This document shows positions 17,013 through 25,673 of a stretch of DNA of 64,000 bases, in pieces. The notes beneath the pieces were generated by a model. The model did not search any database. It was not told the DNA's origin and was given only the letters and a program-made list of their open reading frames with translations. Position 1 is the stretch's first letter. Each line of letters starts with the position of its first letter. Source of the stretch: Parendozoicomonas haliclonae (GTDB lineage: Bacteria; Pseudomonadota; Gammaproteobacteria; Pseudomonadales; Endozoicomonadaceae); assembly GCF_900174585.1 (NCBI RefSeq), contig NZ_FWPT01000001.1:186001-250000 (forward strand), in the 5' to 3' direction. The translations under genes and the position numbers were made by a program.

Positions 17013-17480
17013 TTATTTGGGGATGTAAACTACTTCAGTTTCGGCGTAACGGTCGTACCAGGTCTTCTTATCCTTATCGACCAGCATCCAGAACAGTCCC
17101 AGCCCGGCCGGTGCCAGAGAAAGTATGCCAACCACAAAGCGCAGCAGGCTTTGCATCAGGCTGATATTGCTACCGTCACTTTTCTGCACTCTTAACCGCC
17201 AGGCCTGCATGCCCAGAGTCTGGCCGTTTTTCCCCCAGAAATGGGCCAGAAAGAAGAAGCAGATAAACACATAGATAGTAGACAGAAATGGGTTAAAGCC
17301 CACCGGCGCATCCTCAACACCCAGCAGCCAGTTGTTGACGACCCCGTGATAGATGGCGGTTACCACAAAGATCAAGGCAATCAGCAGCATGGAGTCGTAA
17401 ACCATGGCCGCAAGCCGTCGCCATAGCGGTGCGGGCAAATAAGCAGGTGATGATTCTGGTTTTATTTTCTGTTTTGGCAT
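17013..17480 (-). CDS. RDD family membrane protein
   Basis: A 155-residue inner-membrane protein. The RDD hallmark appears slightly altered: LWRRLAAMVYDSMLL (about residues 20-34) carries the Arg and Asp of helix 1. Further TM segments lie at about 30-50 and 67-88, and the C-terminal region has the conserved GQTLGMQAWRLRV motif. An upstream reading frame extends to 17624, but the ATG at 17480 gives a standard length. Family members have been linked to ion transport in a few cases; no specific role is shown here. It converges on the TetR gene. Confidence 0.88.
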   Translation of the reverse strand: MPKQKIKPESSPAYLPAPLWRRLAAMVYDSMLLIALIFVVTAIYHGVVNNWLLGVEDAPVGFNPFLSTIYVFICFFFLAHFWGKNGQTLGMQAWRLRVQKSDGSNISLMQSLLRFVVGILSLAPAGLGLFWMLVDKDKKTWYDRYAETEVVYIPK

Positions 17481-17676
17481 AAAACGCTTCTCGTTGGTTG
17501 CTGCCAGTTTACGTATAGTGCGCAACAGGGCAAGTGCTGGCGTCAGTGATATTGGTTGTTGACGCACAGGCCAATTGGGTTCGCTTGCCTCTCGTGCTAT
17601 AAAGTCCGGCCATAACAAGAACAATACGGCCAGTCTGCCGACTTGCAGAGAGCCGAAAACGACAGGGTCAGAAGCT

Positions 17677-18585
17677 ATGCCATCAGTTCAGGTGAACGGG
17701 CTTTCGATTGCCTATGAAGATCATCCTCCGGCCAGCAGCTCCTCTGGAAGTGTGGAGAGCGCCCCCGTTATTTTGCTGATCCATGGGCTGGGCACGCCTT
17801 TAACTGGCTGGCCGAGAAGCTATTGGCAGCCTCTGGTCAATGCCGGCTGCCGGGTTCTGCTGATCGATAATCGCGATGTCGGCCAGTCTTCCCGTGTACC
17901 GGATGCCCGCCTTCCCACCTTCAAGGATCTGGCCGTTGCCTCACTCTTCAAGAAACGCATCAAGGCCGATTACACGCTGGAAGATATGGCCGCTGATGCC
18001 ATCGGTTTACTGGATGGTTTGAATATTCCCAAGGCGCATGTGGTAGGAGCCTCCATGGGCGGAATGATTGGTCAGCTGCTGGCAGCCCGCTACCCGGATC
18101 GCATCTCTTCTCTGACTGCAGTGATGACCAGTACCGGAGCGAAACATCTTCCCGGTCCGAGCCTGTCCGTGCGCATGCGGCTGCTTAACAGCCCTAAAGA
18201 CCGCAGCCCGGAAAACCTGATTCAGCACAGTATGAAAACCTGGAAGGTCATCGGCAGCCCGGCTTATCCGGCCCCTGATGACAAGCTTTATGACTATGTG
18301 AAAGGTATCCATCAGCGAGGCATTTCCTCACAGGGGTATCTGCGGCATATGGCCGCCATTCTGGCTTCTGGTGACCGCAGTGAATTGATGAAAACAGTTT
18401 CTATCCCGACGCTGGTACTCCATGGAGGCAGTGACAAACTGGTCCCGGCGGCCTGTGGTCGGCAGTTGGCGGGTAAGATCCCTAATGCCCGTTATCAGGA
18501 ATTTGAGGGGATGGGGCATGATTTTCCAGAACAGCTGGCTGAGAGGATCAGCGGCTTGATTCTCGAACACACAGCCTCTTATTAA
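17677..18585 (+). CDS. Alpha/beta fold hydrolase
   Basis: A 302-residue hydrolase. The oxyanion region HGLGTPLTGW is followed by IDNRDVGQS, the nucleophile elbow GASMGG (Ser at about residue 128), a late acid in HGGSDKLVP, and the catalytic His in GMGHDFP. This completes a Ser-Asp-His triad. The ATG at 17677 is preceded by AGGG; an upstream in-frame start at 17575 would add an untypical N-terminus. Only 36 bases separate it from rubredoxin, so the two may be cotranscribed. The substrate is probably an ester or lactone, but cannot be specified. Confidence 0.88.
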   Translation: MPSVQVNGLSIAYEDHPPASSSSGSVESAPVILLIHGLGTPLTGWPRSYWQPLVNAGCRVLLIDNRDVGQSSRVPDARLPTFKDLAVASLFKKRIKADYTLEDMAADAIGLLDGLNIPKAHVVGASMGGMIGQLLAARYPDRISSLTAVMTSTGAKHLPGPSLSVRMRLLNSPKDRSPENLIQHSMKTWKVIGSPAYPAPDDKLYDYVKGIHQRGISSQGYLRHMAAILASGDRSELMKTVSIPTLVLHGGSDKLVPAACGRQLAGKIPNARYQEFEGMGHDFPEQLAERISGLILEHTASY

Positions 18586-18621
18586 ATTGATGTAAACGCA
18601 GTAGCAGGAAAGGTATTATCC

Positions 18622-18789
18622 ATGAAAAAGTGGCATTGCATTGTTTGTGGCTTTATCTATGACGAAGCCGAGGGCTGGCCGGATGAGGGTATTGCGCCGG
18701 GCACCCGCTGGGAAGATGTTCCCGAAGACTGGTTGTGCCCGGATTGTGGTGTCGGCAAGGATGATTTTGAAATGGTTGAGATCGGCTGA
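18622..18789 (+). CDS. rubA: Rubredoxin
   Basis: A 55-residue iron protein with a single Fe(Cys)4 site: CIVCG at residues 6-10 and CPDCG at 39-43, plus the conserved [10 protein letters not shown] and DFEMVE segments. It passes single electrons from the reductase encoded 82 bases downstream to an acceptor such as an alkane hydroxylase or an oxidative-stress enzyme. AGGAAAGG lies upstream of the ATG. Length and spacing are those of classical rubredoxins. Confidence 0.95.
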   Translation: MKKWHCIVCGFIYDEAEGWPDEGIAPGTRWEDVPEDWLCPDCGVGKDDFEMVEIG

Positions 18790-18871
18790 TAACGGCCTTC
18801 ACCATTTTAAATCCTCTGCAGCTATGCAGGCACTAGAGCAATAACAATAGCAATAACAAGAGCCGATCATT

Positions 18872-20023
18872 ATGGATTCCGTTGTTATCCTGGGGACCGG
18901 GCTGGCCGGTTATACCCTGGCAAGAGAGTTTCGCAAGCTCGATAAAGAAACGCCTCTGGTTCTGATCACGGCCGACGATGGCCGTAACTATTCCAAACCC
19001 ATGCTGTCGACCGGTTTTGCCAAGGGCAAGGATGCGGATGGTCTGGCCATGCAGACACCGGAGCAGATGGCTGAACAGCTGAATGCCCGCATTCTTACCA
19101 AGACTCAGGTTGCCTCTATCGACCGCTCCGAAAAAGTAGTGCGTCTTGAAGATGGCAGCACGGAATCTTATGGCAAGTTGGTGTTGGCCTTGGGGGCGGA
19201 GCCGGTTAAACCATCCCTGAGTGGCGATGCGGTTGACCGGGTACTCTCGGTAAATGATCTGGAGGACTATCATGCGTTTCGCAGTTGTCTGCCGGAAGGT
19301 GGTCGGGTGGCGATTCTTGGGGCTGGTTTGATTGGCTGTGAGTTTGCCAATGATCTGGTCGCTGGTGGCTATCAGGTTGAAGTGGTTGGTGCTTCCAAAC
19401 ATGTTATGCCTGGTCTGCTGCCTTCCTCGGCTGCCAGTGCTGTTCAGGAAGCCTTGACCCTGTTGGGCGTGAGTTTCCACCTGAACAGCGTCGGTACTTC
19501 GGTGAATCAGGGGGCTAACGGGCTGGAAGTCGGTCTAGCAGGTGGCGATTCCTCAAGCGCGGTACAGGCCGATGTGGTTCTCTCGGCTATTGGCCTGCGT
19601 CCACGTATCGCTCTGGCCAAAGACGCCGGTCTGGCAACAGAAACGGGCATCTGTGTGAACCGGACTCTGGCGACCAGTGACCCGGATATCTATGCGCTCG
19701 GGGACTGTGCAGAGGTGGAAGGGCTGGTTCAGCTCTATGTGATGCCACTGATGGCCTGTGCCCGCTCCCTGGCTAAAACTCTGGCCGGGGAAGCGAACGA
19801 AGTTTCTTATGGTGCGATGCCGGTCACGGTAAAAACGCCCGCCTGCCCGGTGGTTGTAGCTCCACCGTTGGAGAATGGTGGACAGTGGCAGACTGAAGAA
19901 GTGGAAGGTGGTCTGCGTATCACCTGCACCCGTGAAAATGATCTGCTGGGGTATGTTCTGACCGGTACAGCTACCTCCGAGCGTATCTCTCTGAACAAAC
20001 GCCTTCCAGCCATCATGCCTTGA
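18872..20023 (+). CDS. rubB: Rubredoxin-NAD(+) reductase, FAD-dependent
   Basis: A flavoprotein of 383 residues that transfers electrons from NADH to rubredoxin. The N-terminal FAD Rossmann motif is VILGTGLAGY (residues 4-13); the second, NAD-binding, motif is AILGAGLIGCEFA (about 147-159); the FAD-ribityl motif around IYALGDCAEV (about 275) follows. The C-terminal domain is the small rubredoxin-reductase type. It follows rubA in the same direction, and together they form an electron-transfer pair. A hairpin ends the unit. Confidence 0.92.
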   Translation: MDSVVILGTGLAGYTLAREFRKLDKETPLVLITADDGRNYSKPMLSTGFAKGKDADGLAMQTPEQMAEQLNARILTKTQVASIDRSEKVVRLEDGSTESYGKLVLALGAEPVKPSLSGDAVDRVLSVNDLEDYHAFRSCLPEGGRVAILGAGLIGCEFANDLVAGGYQVEVVGASKHVMPGLLPSSAASAVQEALTLLGVSFHLNSVGTSVNQGANGLEVGLAGGDSSSAVQADVVLSAIGLRPRIALAKDAGLATETGICVNRTLATSDPDIYALGDCAEVEGLVQLYVMPLMACARSLAKTLAGEANEVSYGAMPVTVKTPACPVVVAPPLENGGQWQTEEVEGGLRITCTRENDLLGYVLTGTATSERISLNKRLPAIMP

Positions 20024-20030
20024 TCCATGT

Positions 20031-20071
20031 GATTTATTGCACGGCGTACAGTGTGCGTCGTGTAATAAATC
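20031..20071. terminator. Hairpin downstream of rubB
   Basis: Sixteen-base arms at 20031-20046 and 20056-20071 (GATTTATTGCACGGCG against its near-complement, two mismatches) form a hairpin 8 bases after the rubB stop. There is no T-run. It abuts the Pho box of the next gene. Confidence 0.5.
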
Positions 20072-20110
20072 GGTCATCTCCCGTGCATAAAACCTTCATA
20101 AAACAATCAC
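20071..20110 (+). promoter_or_regulatory. Pho box (PhoB operator) upstream of porin
   Basis: Four 7-mers repeat with an exact 11-bp period: CGGTCAT (20071), CGTGCAT (20082), CCTTCAT (20093), CAATCAC (20104). Two of the 4-base spacers are AAAA. This matches the known Pho-box design (CTGTCAT, AT-rich 4-mer, CTGTCAT). The array starts 153 bases before the porin ATG. ACATAG at about 20120 is a weak candidate -10. Confidence 0.75.
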
Positions 20111-20223
20111 CCGCCTGAAACATAGCCCGTCCAAACTCTTCCTCCGTAGTCATCTAACACCAAGCGTTTAACAACAAACACAAAACACAAAAAACGAACG
20201 ACAGTTCATCAAGGAGTGGGTTA

Positions 20224-21462
20224 ATGAAGCGTACAGCTCTTTCTCTGGCCGTTGCTGCTGCCATGTCTGCAGGTCTGGCCATGAATGCTCAGGCTGGCAC
20301 CGTTAAGACTGAAGGTGAAGACATCATCATCAGCACCAGCAAAGGTGGTTTCAGTGCCAAAACTGAAAGCGGCGACTTCTCTTTCAAGGTGAGCGGCAAG
20401 CTGCAGTGGGACTATGCCGGCATGGACGGCCTGTACAACCGTGCTGACGACGGTACCAGCAAAGACAAGTCCACCGGTTATATCCGTCGTGGCGAGATCA
20501 AGTTCAGCGGTAAGGCATATGGCGACTACGGTTACGCCCTGAAGCTGGCTAACGATGACGGCGACATCAAGCTGGACAACGCCTACCTCGATTTCTACCA
20601 CCTGAAGCCAGTTAAGGTTCGTGTTGGTCGTTTTGGTCCTGACTTCGGCCTGGAAAACAGCGTGAGCTCTTCCTGGATTACCGGTATCGAGCGTCCAGCT
20701 ATCTATGACGTTCTGCAGGGCGACTCCACCAACGAGTACGGCATTCAGGCTTCCATGGCTGACAAGCAGTACACCCTGTCCGCTGGTATCCATCATAGTG
20801 GTTACAAGGATGAAAAGAACAGCGATGATGACGCATGGGGCTTTAACGGCCGTGCCACTGTCGCTCCTATCATGTCTGACGACATGCTGGTTCACTTGGG
20901 TGCCAACTACTACAACAGCAACATCGACAACTCTGCTACTGCTGCCAAGAACACCACCAAGGTTGGTGTTAAGAAAGGCGAGAAAGTTAAGCTGTTCAAT
21001 GCTTTCGTAGCTGATACTGACGTTGAGTGGGGTTTTGAAGGTGCTGCCCAGTTCGGCCCGGCTCTGCTGCAGGGTGAGTACTTCAAGCGTGAAGTGTCCG
21101 TTAAGGACAGCGTGCAGGCGAATGCTGACGTTGATCTGACTGGCTACTACGTTCAGGCTTCCTTCATGGTTGACGGTGGCAAGCGTTCTTACAAGAAAGG
21201 CGCTTTCGGCAAGCCTAAGGGCGGCCAGTGGGAAGTCTTTGCCCGTTACACTGTGATCGACGTTGATGCTGAAGCTGCGGCTGAAGTGATTGCCGGTAAG
21301 GATGCTGAAGCTTCCGATTACACTGTTGGTGTGAACTACTTCGCGACTAAGAATGTACGTGCCAGCCTGAACTACGTAAGCGGTGAAACCAACGTTTACG
21401 GCAGCGGCGCCAAGAACGACGACGGTTCTGCAGTTGTAGGCCGTATCCAGTACGTTTTCTAA
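20224..21462 (+). CDS. Porin, phosphate-selective OprO/OprP type
   Basis: A 412-residue outer-membrane beta-barrel protein. The signal peptide ends after MNAQAG (about residue 24), aromatic/charged alternating strands fill the body, and the chain ends in ...YVF with the terminal Phe of outer-membrane proteins. The segment VRVGRFGPDFGLENSVSS (about 121-138) is typical of the OprP/OprO family of phosphate or polyphosphate channels. AAGGAG lies upstream of the ATG. The Pho box at 20071-20110 strongly supports induction by phosphate starvation. It is Lys-rich, as expected for an anion-selective pore. Confidence 0.88.
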   Translation: MKRTALSLAVAAAMSAGLAMNAQAGTVKTEGEDIIISTSKGGFSAKTESGDFSFKVSGKLQWDYAGMDGLYNRADDGTSKDKSTGYIRRGEIKFSGKAYGDYGYALKLANDDGDIKLDNAYLDFYHLKPVKVRVGRFGPDFGLENSVSSSWITGIERPAIYDVLQGDSTNEYGIQASMADKQYTLSAGIHHSGYKDEKNSDDDAWGFNGRATVAPIMSDDMLVHLGANYYNSNIDNSATAAKNTTKVGVKKGEKVKLFNAFVADTDVEWGFEGAAQFGPALLQGEYFKREVSVKDSVQANADVDLTGYYVQASFMVDGGKRSYKKGAFGKPKGGQWEVFARYTVIDVDAEAAAEVIAGKDAEASDYTVGVNYFATKNVRASLNYVSGETNVYGSGAKNDDGSAVVGRIQYVF

Positions 21463-21485
21463 ACGTCATTGGACTACTGTTCTGA

Positions 21486-21512
21486 AACCACCTGCTTGCG
21501 GGTGGTTTTTTT
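21486..21512 (+). terminator. Intrinsic terminator after porin
   Basis: AACCACC (21486-21492) and GGTGGTT (21501-21507) form a stem followed directly by a run of T, a classical rho-independent terminator 23 bases after the porin stop. Confidence 0.85.
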
Positions 21513-21587
21513 ATTCCAATTGGGTTTACCTCGCTGTTTCTTCTCTCTCTATCCTGAAACCACCCTCTCTGGTTAATAGGGTGCCTT

Positions 21588-22523
21588 ATGAAATTCAGGT
21601 ATCTGATCATTTTACTTTGTTCTGTATTCGCCCTGCCGGCATGGAGCTGGAACTTTCGGGTGCATGCCACTGTTGCTGAACTGGCCTACGGGCATTTGTC
21701 TACAAAGAAACAGGCGCAGCTCGACAGTGATGCCAAGGCTCTGCTGGCTGTTCTTGATAAGGTCTGGCTGAATGAAGTCAATCGGTTCGATACCGCTTCA
21801 CCATTTGCTCGGACAGCCATTCTTTTTGATGAATGGCGCATGTTGAAGCTGGGAACTGTGTTCCAAAAGTACGGTGTGCCGGTGCCAAAAGCTCTTCAGC
21901 CGATCGCAGACTCCAGAATCCGGCAGCTGCACTTTGTTGATCTTCCCTGGCCGGATACTGGTCAGTGTGGTGATCTTGGAGAGCAAGAGCGTGATCGCAT
22001 CCATAATTGGTTTACCCGTTTGCAGGCGGCCCGGAAAGAGGTAAAAACGCCGGTCGGACGAGGCATTGTTAATGCCATGCTGGCGCATGTGGTGGCCGAT
22101 TTTCACCAGCCTCTCCATTCCGTATTTAACATTGCCAAGGGCTGTGACAGTGCCTCAGAAGGTGGTGGCATTAATTATTGTCTGACCTCTCCGCATCAGG
22201 ATGGCAAGGGGCATCGACGCTGCGGTCATACCCTGCATGAACTCTGGGATTCTGGTGGGGGTTATATCAAGAGCAATAGCCCCCATAGCAAGACCCAGGA
22301 GCATGTGAAGAAACTATTGGCTGCTCATCCCCATAAGTTCCTGAACGGCTGTGACGTGCATGAGGTTGGCCATTGGCTGGATGAGAATCATGAACTGGCC
22401 GAATTTATTTTCAGCACACCGGAATACCAGCAGCCCCATGAGGAATATCTCGACAAAACCAGCCATGCTGCGTCTCACCGAATGGCCATGGCTGCCTGCC
22501 GATTGACCCGTATACTTCACTGA
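21588..22523 (+). CDS. S1/P1 nuclease, compact form
   Basis: A second exported zinc nuclease of 311 residues, for single-stranded nucleic acids and 3'-nucleotides. Cleavage after PAWS exposes W21 as mature N-terminus. Ligands: W21, H26, D81, H115, H167, D171, H177, H217 and D221, a full tri-zinc set. It lacks the His/Tyr/Asp-rich insertion of the paralogue at 6442. It follows the Pho-box porin in the same direction but behind a terminator, so it probably has its own promoter. Together they could release and take up phosphate from extracellular nucleic acid. Confidence 0.9.
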   Translation: MKFRYLIILLCSVFALPAWSWNFRVHATVAELAYGHLSTKKQAQLDSDAKALLAVLDKVWLNEVNRFDTASPFARTAILFDEWRMLKLGTVFQKYGVPVPKALQPIADSRIRQLHFVDLPWPDTGQCGDLGEQERDRIHNWFTRLQAARKEVKTPVGRGIVNAMLAHVVADFHQPLHSVFNIAKGCDSASEGGGINYCLTSPHQDGKGHRRCGHTLHELWDSGGGYIKSNSPHSKTQEHVKKLLAAHPHKFLNGCDVHEVGHWLDENHELAEFIFSTPEYQQPHEEYLDKTSHAASHRMAMAACRLTRILH

Positions 22524-22685
22524 ATATCGGTGGCTGTTATGCAGTCCATGTAACGTCAGGCGCTATTTTCCCGCGCTGGCTGTTTTGGTAAAGTCTGCCG
22601 TTTGGTTGTTCCCGGCCTGTCATTGTCGGGAGCATTGCCCGGTTTTTCACACTCCGGGTGTGCGAACCCCTACTCAGGCAGAAGT

Positions 22686-24032
22686 ATGTTTTCACCGGCG
22701 TATTATCGGGAAAGACTGAATCAATTACCCCAGATCGCAGTTGATGTTGCCGATTACCGGATCCTGACATCGACGCGCGACTTCAAAAACCGTTTGCTGG
22801 AACTGATCAAAAGTGCCAGAAAGCGTATCTATCTCACGGCTCTGTATCTGGAAGCCGATGCAGCAGGTGAAGATATCCTGCGGGCCTTGTTCGAGGCCAA
22901 GCAAAACAATCCAGCACTGGATATCAAAGTCTTTGTAGACTTCCATCGTGCCCAGCGTGGCCGGATTGGTGAAGAAGCTTCCCTGACCAACCGGGACTTT
23001 TATCACCGCCTGACCAACGAGTATGAGCACAAGATCGAGATTTACGGTGTTCCGGTTAACCGCCGGGAAATCTTTGGTGTTCTCCACCTGAAAGGCTTTG
23101 TGTTCGATAACACCGTGCTTTATTCCGGCGCGAGCCTGAATGATGTGTATCTGCATCAGGATGAACGCTACCGCTATGACCGTTACCACGAAATCAAAAG
23201 TCCGGAGCTGAGCAACAGCTTCGTTGAGTTTATTGATCACTACTTTTGCAGTCACTCCGCTGTACAGGCACTTGATGGTGAGAGTGTTCCGACCCGCAAA
23301 GAGCTTAAGCAGGAGTTTCGTCGCTTCCGTAAAAGCATGCGCAAGGCCAACTACCGTTTTACTCCGGTACTCAAGGAGCACAGCGTTGGCCTGACTCCTG
23401 TGTGTGGTATGGGATCACGGGGCAATGCTCTGAACAGCATGATTCGTGATCTGGTTCGTTCTGCTGAGAACGAACTGTTTATCTGTACACCATATTTCAA
23501 CCCGCCAGGTGTGCTGGCCCGTGATATCGGCCAGCTGCTCAAGCGTGGTGTGAAGATCACGATCGTTGTCGGCGACAAGACGGCGAACGACTTCTACATT
23601 CCACCCGAGGAGAGCTTCTCCAAGATTGGCGGTCTGCCGTATCTCTATGAGAGCAACCTGCGAGAGTTTGCCCGCAAGCACCAGAAGGCGATCGACAGTG
23701 GTCAGCTGAATCTGATGCTGTGGAAAGATTCGACCAACAGCTATCACCTGAAAGGTCTGTATGTGGATGGCAAGCGCGCCATGATCACTGGCAGCAACCT
23801 GAATCCGCGAGCCTGGGGACTGGATCTTGAGAACGGTATTCTGGTGCAGGATGAGCAGGGGCTTCTGCATGATCAGCTGATAGCGGAGCAGACTGAAATT
23901 CTGTGCTGCACTACCAAGATCAGTAATTATCAGGAACTGGAACAGCTCTCAGACTATCCCGGTGAAGTACAAAAGCTGCTGAACCGTATTCATCGTCTGA
24001 AAGCCCATGTGCTGATCAAGAAAATTATCTGA
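22686..24032 (+). CDS. pssA: CDP-diacylglycerol-serine O-phosphatidyltransferase, PLD type
   Basis: Makes phosphatidylserine from CDP-diacylglycerol and serine, the committed step to phosphatidylethanolamine. It belongs to the phospholipase D superfamily, as in Escherichia coli (451 residues; here 448). The two HKD motifs are HLKGFVFD (about residue 138) and HLKGLYVD (about 354). It is a soluble, membrane-associated protein with a basic C-terminus. The ATG at 22686 is chosen because the upstream extension to 22602 adds a non-homologous tail. It is a monocistronic gene ending at a strong hairpin. Confidence 0.95.
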   Translation: MFSPAYYRERLNQLPQIAVDVADYRILTSTRDFKNRLLELIKSARKRIYLTALYLEADAAGEDILRALFEAKQNNPALDIKVFVDFHRAQRGRIGEEASLTNRDFYHRLTNEYEHKIEIYGVPVNRREIFGVLHLKGFVFDNTVLYSGASLNDVYLHQDERYRYDRYHEIKSPELSNSFVEFIDHYFCSHSAVQALDGESVPTRKELKQEFRRFRKSMRKANYRFTPVLKEHSVGLTPVCGMGSRGNALNSMIRDLVRSAENELFICTPYFNPPGVLARDIGQLLKRGVKITIVVGDKTANDFYIPPEESFSKIGGLPYLYESNLREFARKHQKAIDSGQLNLMLWKDSTNSYHLKGLYVDGKRAMITGSNLNPRAWGLDLENGILVQDEQGLLHDQLIAEQTEILCCTTKISNYQELEQLSDYPGEVQKLLNRIHRLKAHVLIKKII

Positions 24033-24044
24033 TTCAGCGAGACG

Positions 24045-24079
24045 TTGAGGTTTTGTGCTGTCGTTACAAAACCTCAACA
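24045..24079. terminator. Bidirectional terminator between pssA and fumC
   Basis: Perfect 13-bp stem, GTTGAGGTTTTGT (24045-24057) with ACAAAACCTCAAC (24067-24079), between convergent genes. Confidence 0.75.
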
Positions 24080-24096
24080 GACTCTCAAAAAAGCGA

Positions 24097-25479
24097 TTAC
24101 TCGGTAATCCCGCCTTCGGTCAGTCGTCGTGGATCCAGTAGATTCTCCAGCTCTTCCCGCGCTATCTCAGTCATCTCTTCGGCTACATCAATCACCGGTC
24201 GTTTCTGCTTGTAGGCCTGCTTGGCAATCTCGGCGGCAGCACGGTAGCCAATAATCGGGTTCAAGGCTGTTACCAGAATCGGGTTACGATCCAGCGCCTC
24301 CCGCAAACGTTCGCCATTAACGGTAAAGGTAGCGATGGCCTTATCCGCCAGCAGACGACAGGTATTGCTTAGCAGTTGAATGCTGGACAGCAGATTACTG
24401 GCAATCATCGGCAGCATCACATTCAGTTCAAAGTTGCCGGCCTGTCCGCCCAGTGTTATCGCTGTATCGTTACCGATCACCTGAGCGGCCACCATGGCGG
24501 CTGACTCCGGAATCACCGGATTTACCTTGCCCGGCATAATTGAAGAGCCTGGTTGCAGGGCTTCCAGCTCAATCTCTCCAAAACCGGCCAGTGGGCCGGA
24601 GTTCATCCAGCGCAGGTCGTTGGCAATTTTCATAATGGAAACGGCCAGAGTTTTCAGCTGCCCGGATAAAGCTACGACCGTGTCCTGAGAGCTGAGATGG
24701 GAGAAGAAGTTCTCCGCCGGATGGAATTCCAAAGAGGTAATCACACTCAGGTGCTGGCAGAAGGTGCGGGCAAAGTCCGGGTGGGCATTGATGCCGGTTC
24801 CGACAGCAGTGCCGCCCTGAGCGAGAGCCAAGACTTCATCTTGAATGGTGGCAAGTCGGTTCAGCCCGGACTGTAGCTGATCAGCCCAGCCGGTCAGGCT
24901 CTGGCTGAGACGCACCGGCATAGCGTCCATCAGGTGAGTGCGACCGGTTTTGACATAACCATCCAGCACATCAGCCTTGTTGTGGATAACCGTGATCAGA
25001 TAGCTGAGGGCTGGCAGCAGAGCATTGTTTAACTCAATGGCGGCGCTGGCGTGGATTGTGGTGGGGATAACATCGTTGCTGCTTTGGCCATAGTTCACAT
25101 GATCATTGGGGGAAACCGGCCGTCCCAGACGTTCACTGGCCAGATGGGCGATCACCTCATTGGCATTCATATTGGTGCTGGTGCCGGAGCCGGTCTGGAA
25201 AATATCCACAGGGAAGTGCTTCATCAGATCGTTGGACTGCAGCAGATCCAGACTTCCGTAAATAATGGCCTCGGCAATATCCTCTTCAACCAGCCCCAGT
25301 TCGCGATTGGACTCTGCGGCCGCGATCTTTACGGTAATCAGCGCACGGATAAAGGCTTCCGGCATCGGCTGGCCGCTCACCGGGAAATTATTAATGGCGC
25401 GTTGGGTCTGGGGGCCGTAAAGGGCGTCAGCCGGAAGCTCCAGCTCACCCATGCTGTCAGATTCGGTACGAGTGTTCAT
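24097..25479 (-). CDS. fumC: Class II fumarate hydratase
   Basis: Iron-independent fumarase of the citric acid cycle, converting fumarate to L-malate. It has 460 residues; QTGSGTSTNMNANEV (about residue 95) and the superfamily signature GSSIMPGKVNP (about residue 310) are present, with the catalytic Ser in the latter loop. The ATG at 25479 starts NTRTESDSMGELELP as in known FumC; earlier in-frame starts (25488, 25497) are poorly spaced from GGAG. It is divergent from fpr across about 190 bases. In other gammaproteobacteria fumC is used under oxidative stress or iron limitation, which would suit a neighbouring fpr. Confidence 0.94.
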   Translation of the reverse strand: MNTRTESDSMGELELPADALYGPQTQRAINNFPVSGQPMPEAFIRALITVKIAAAESNRELGLVEEDIAEAIIYGSLDLLQSNDLMKHFPVDIFQTGSGTSTNMNANEVIAHLASERLGRPVSPNDHVNYGQSSNDVIPTTIHASAAIELNNALLPALSYLITVIHNKADVLDGYVKTGRTHLMDAMPVRLSQSLTGWADQLQSGLNRLATIQDEVLALAQGGTAVGTGINAHPDFARTFCQHLSVITSLEFHPAENFFSHLSSQDTVVALSGQLKTLAVSIMKIANDLRWMNSGPLAGFGEIELEALQPGSSIMPGKVNPVIPESAAMVAAQVIGNDTAITLGGQAGNFELNVMLPMIASNLLSSIQLLSNTCRLLADKAIATFTVNGERLREALDRNPILVTALNPIIGYRAAAEIAKQAYKQKRPVIDVAEEMTEIAREELENLLDPRRLTEGGITE

Positions 25480-25673
25480 ACGGCGCATGCTCCACAAGAG
25501 TTATATATGACTATAGGGCGTTCCGGGCTATAAATTACGGGCTATATAAGCTGATTACATATTGTTCTAAGAAAGCCATTAACCGAGCCGTTAAAACCAA
25601 GTAATCTTCTCAACCATTCATGGTCATATAAAACAGACATATAAAAAGCATAACCACAGGAACGAAAGAACTC

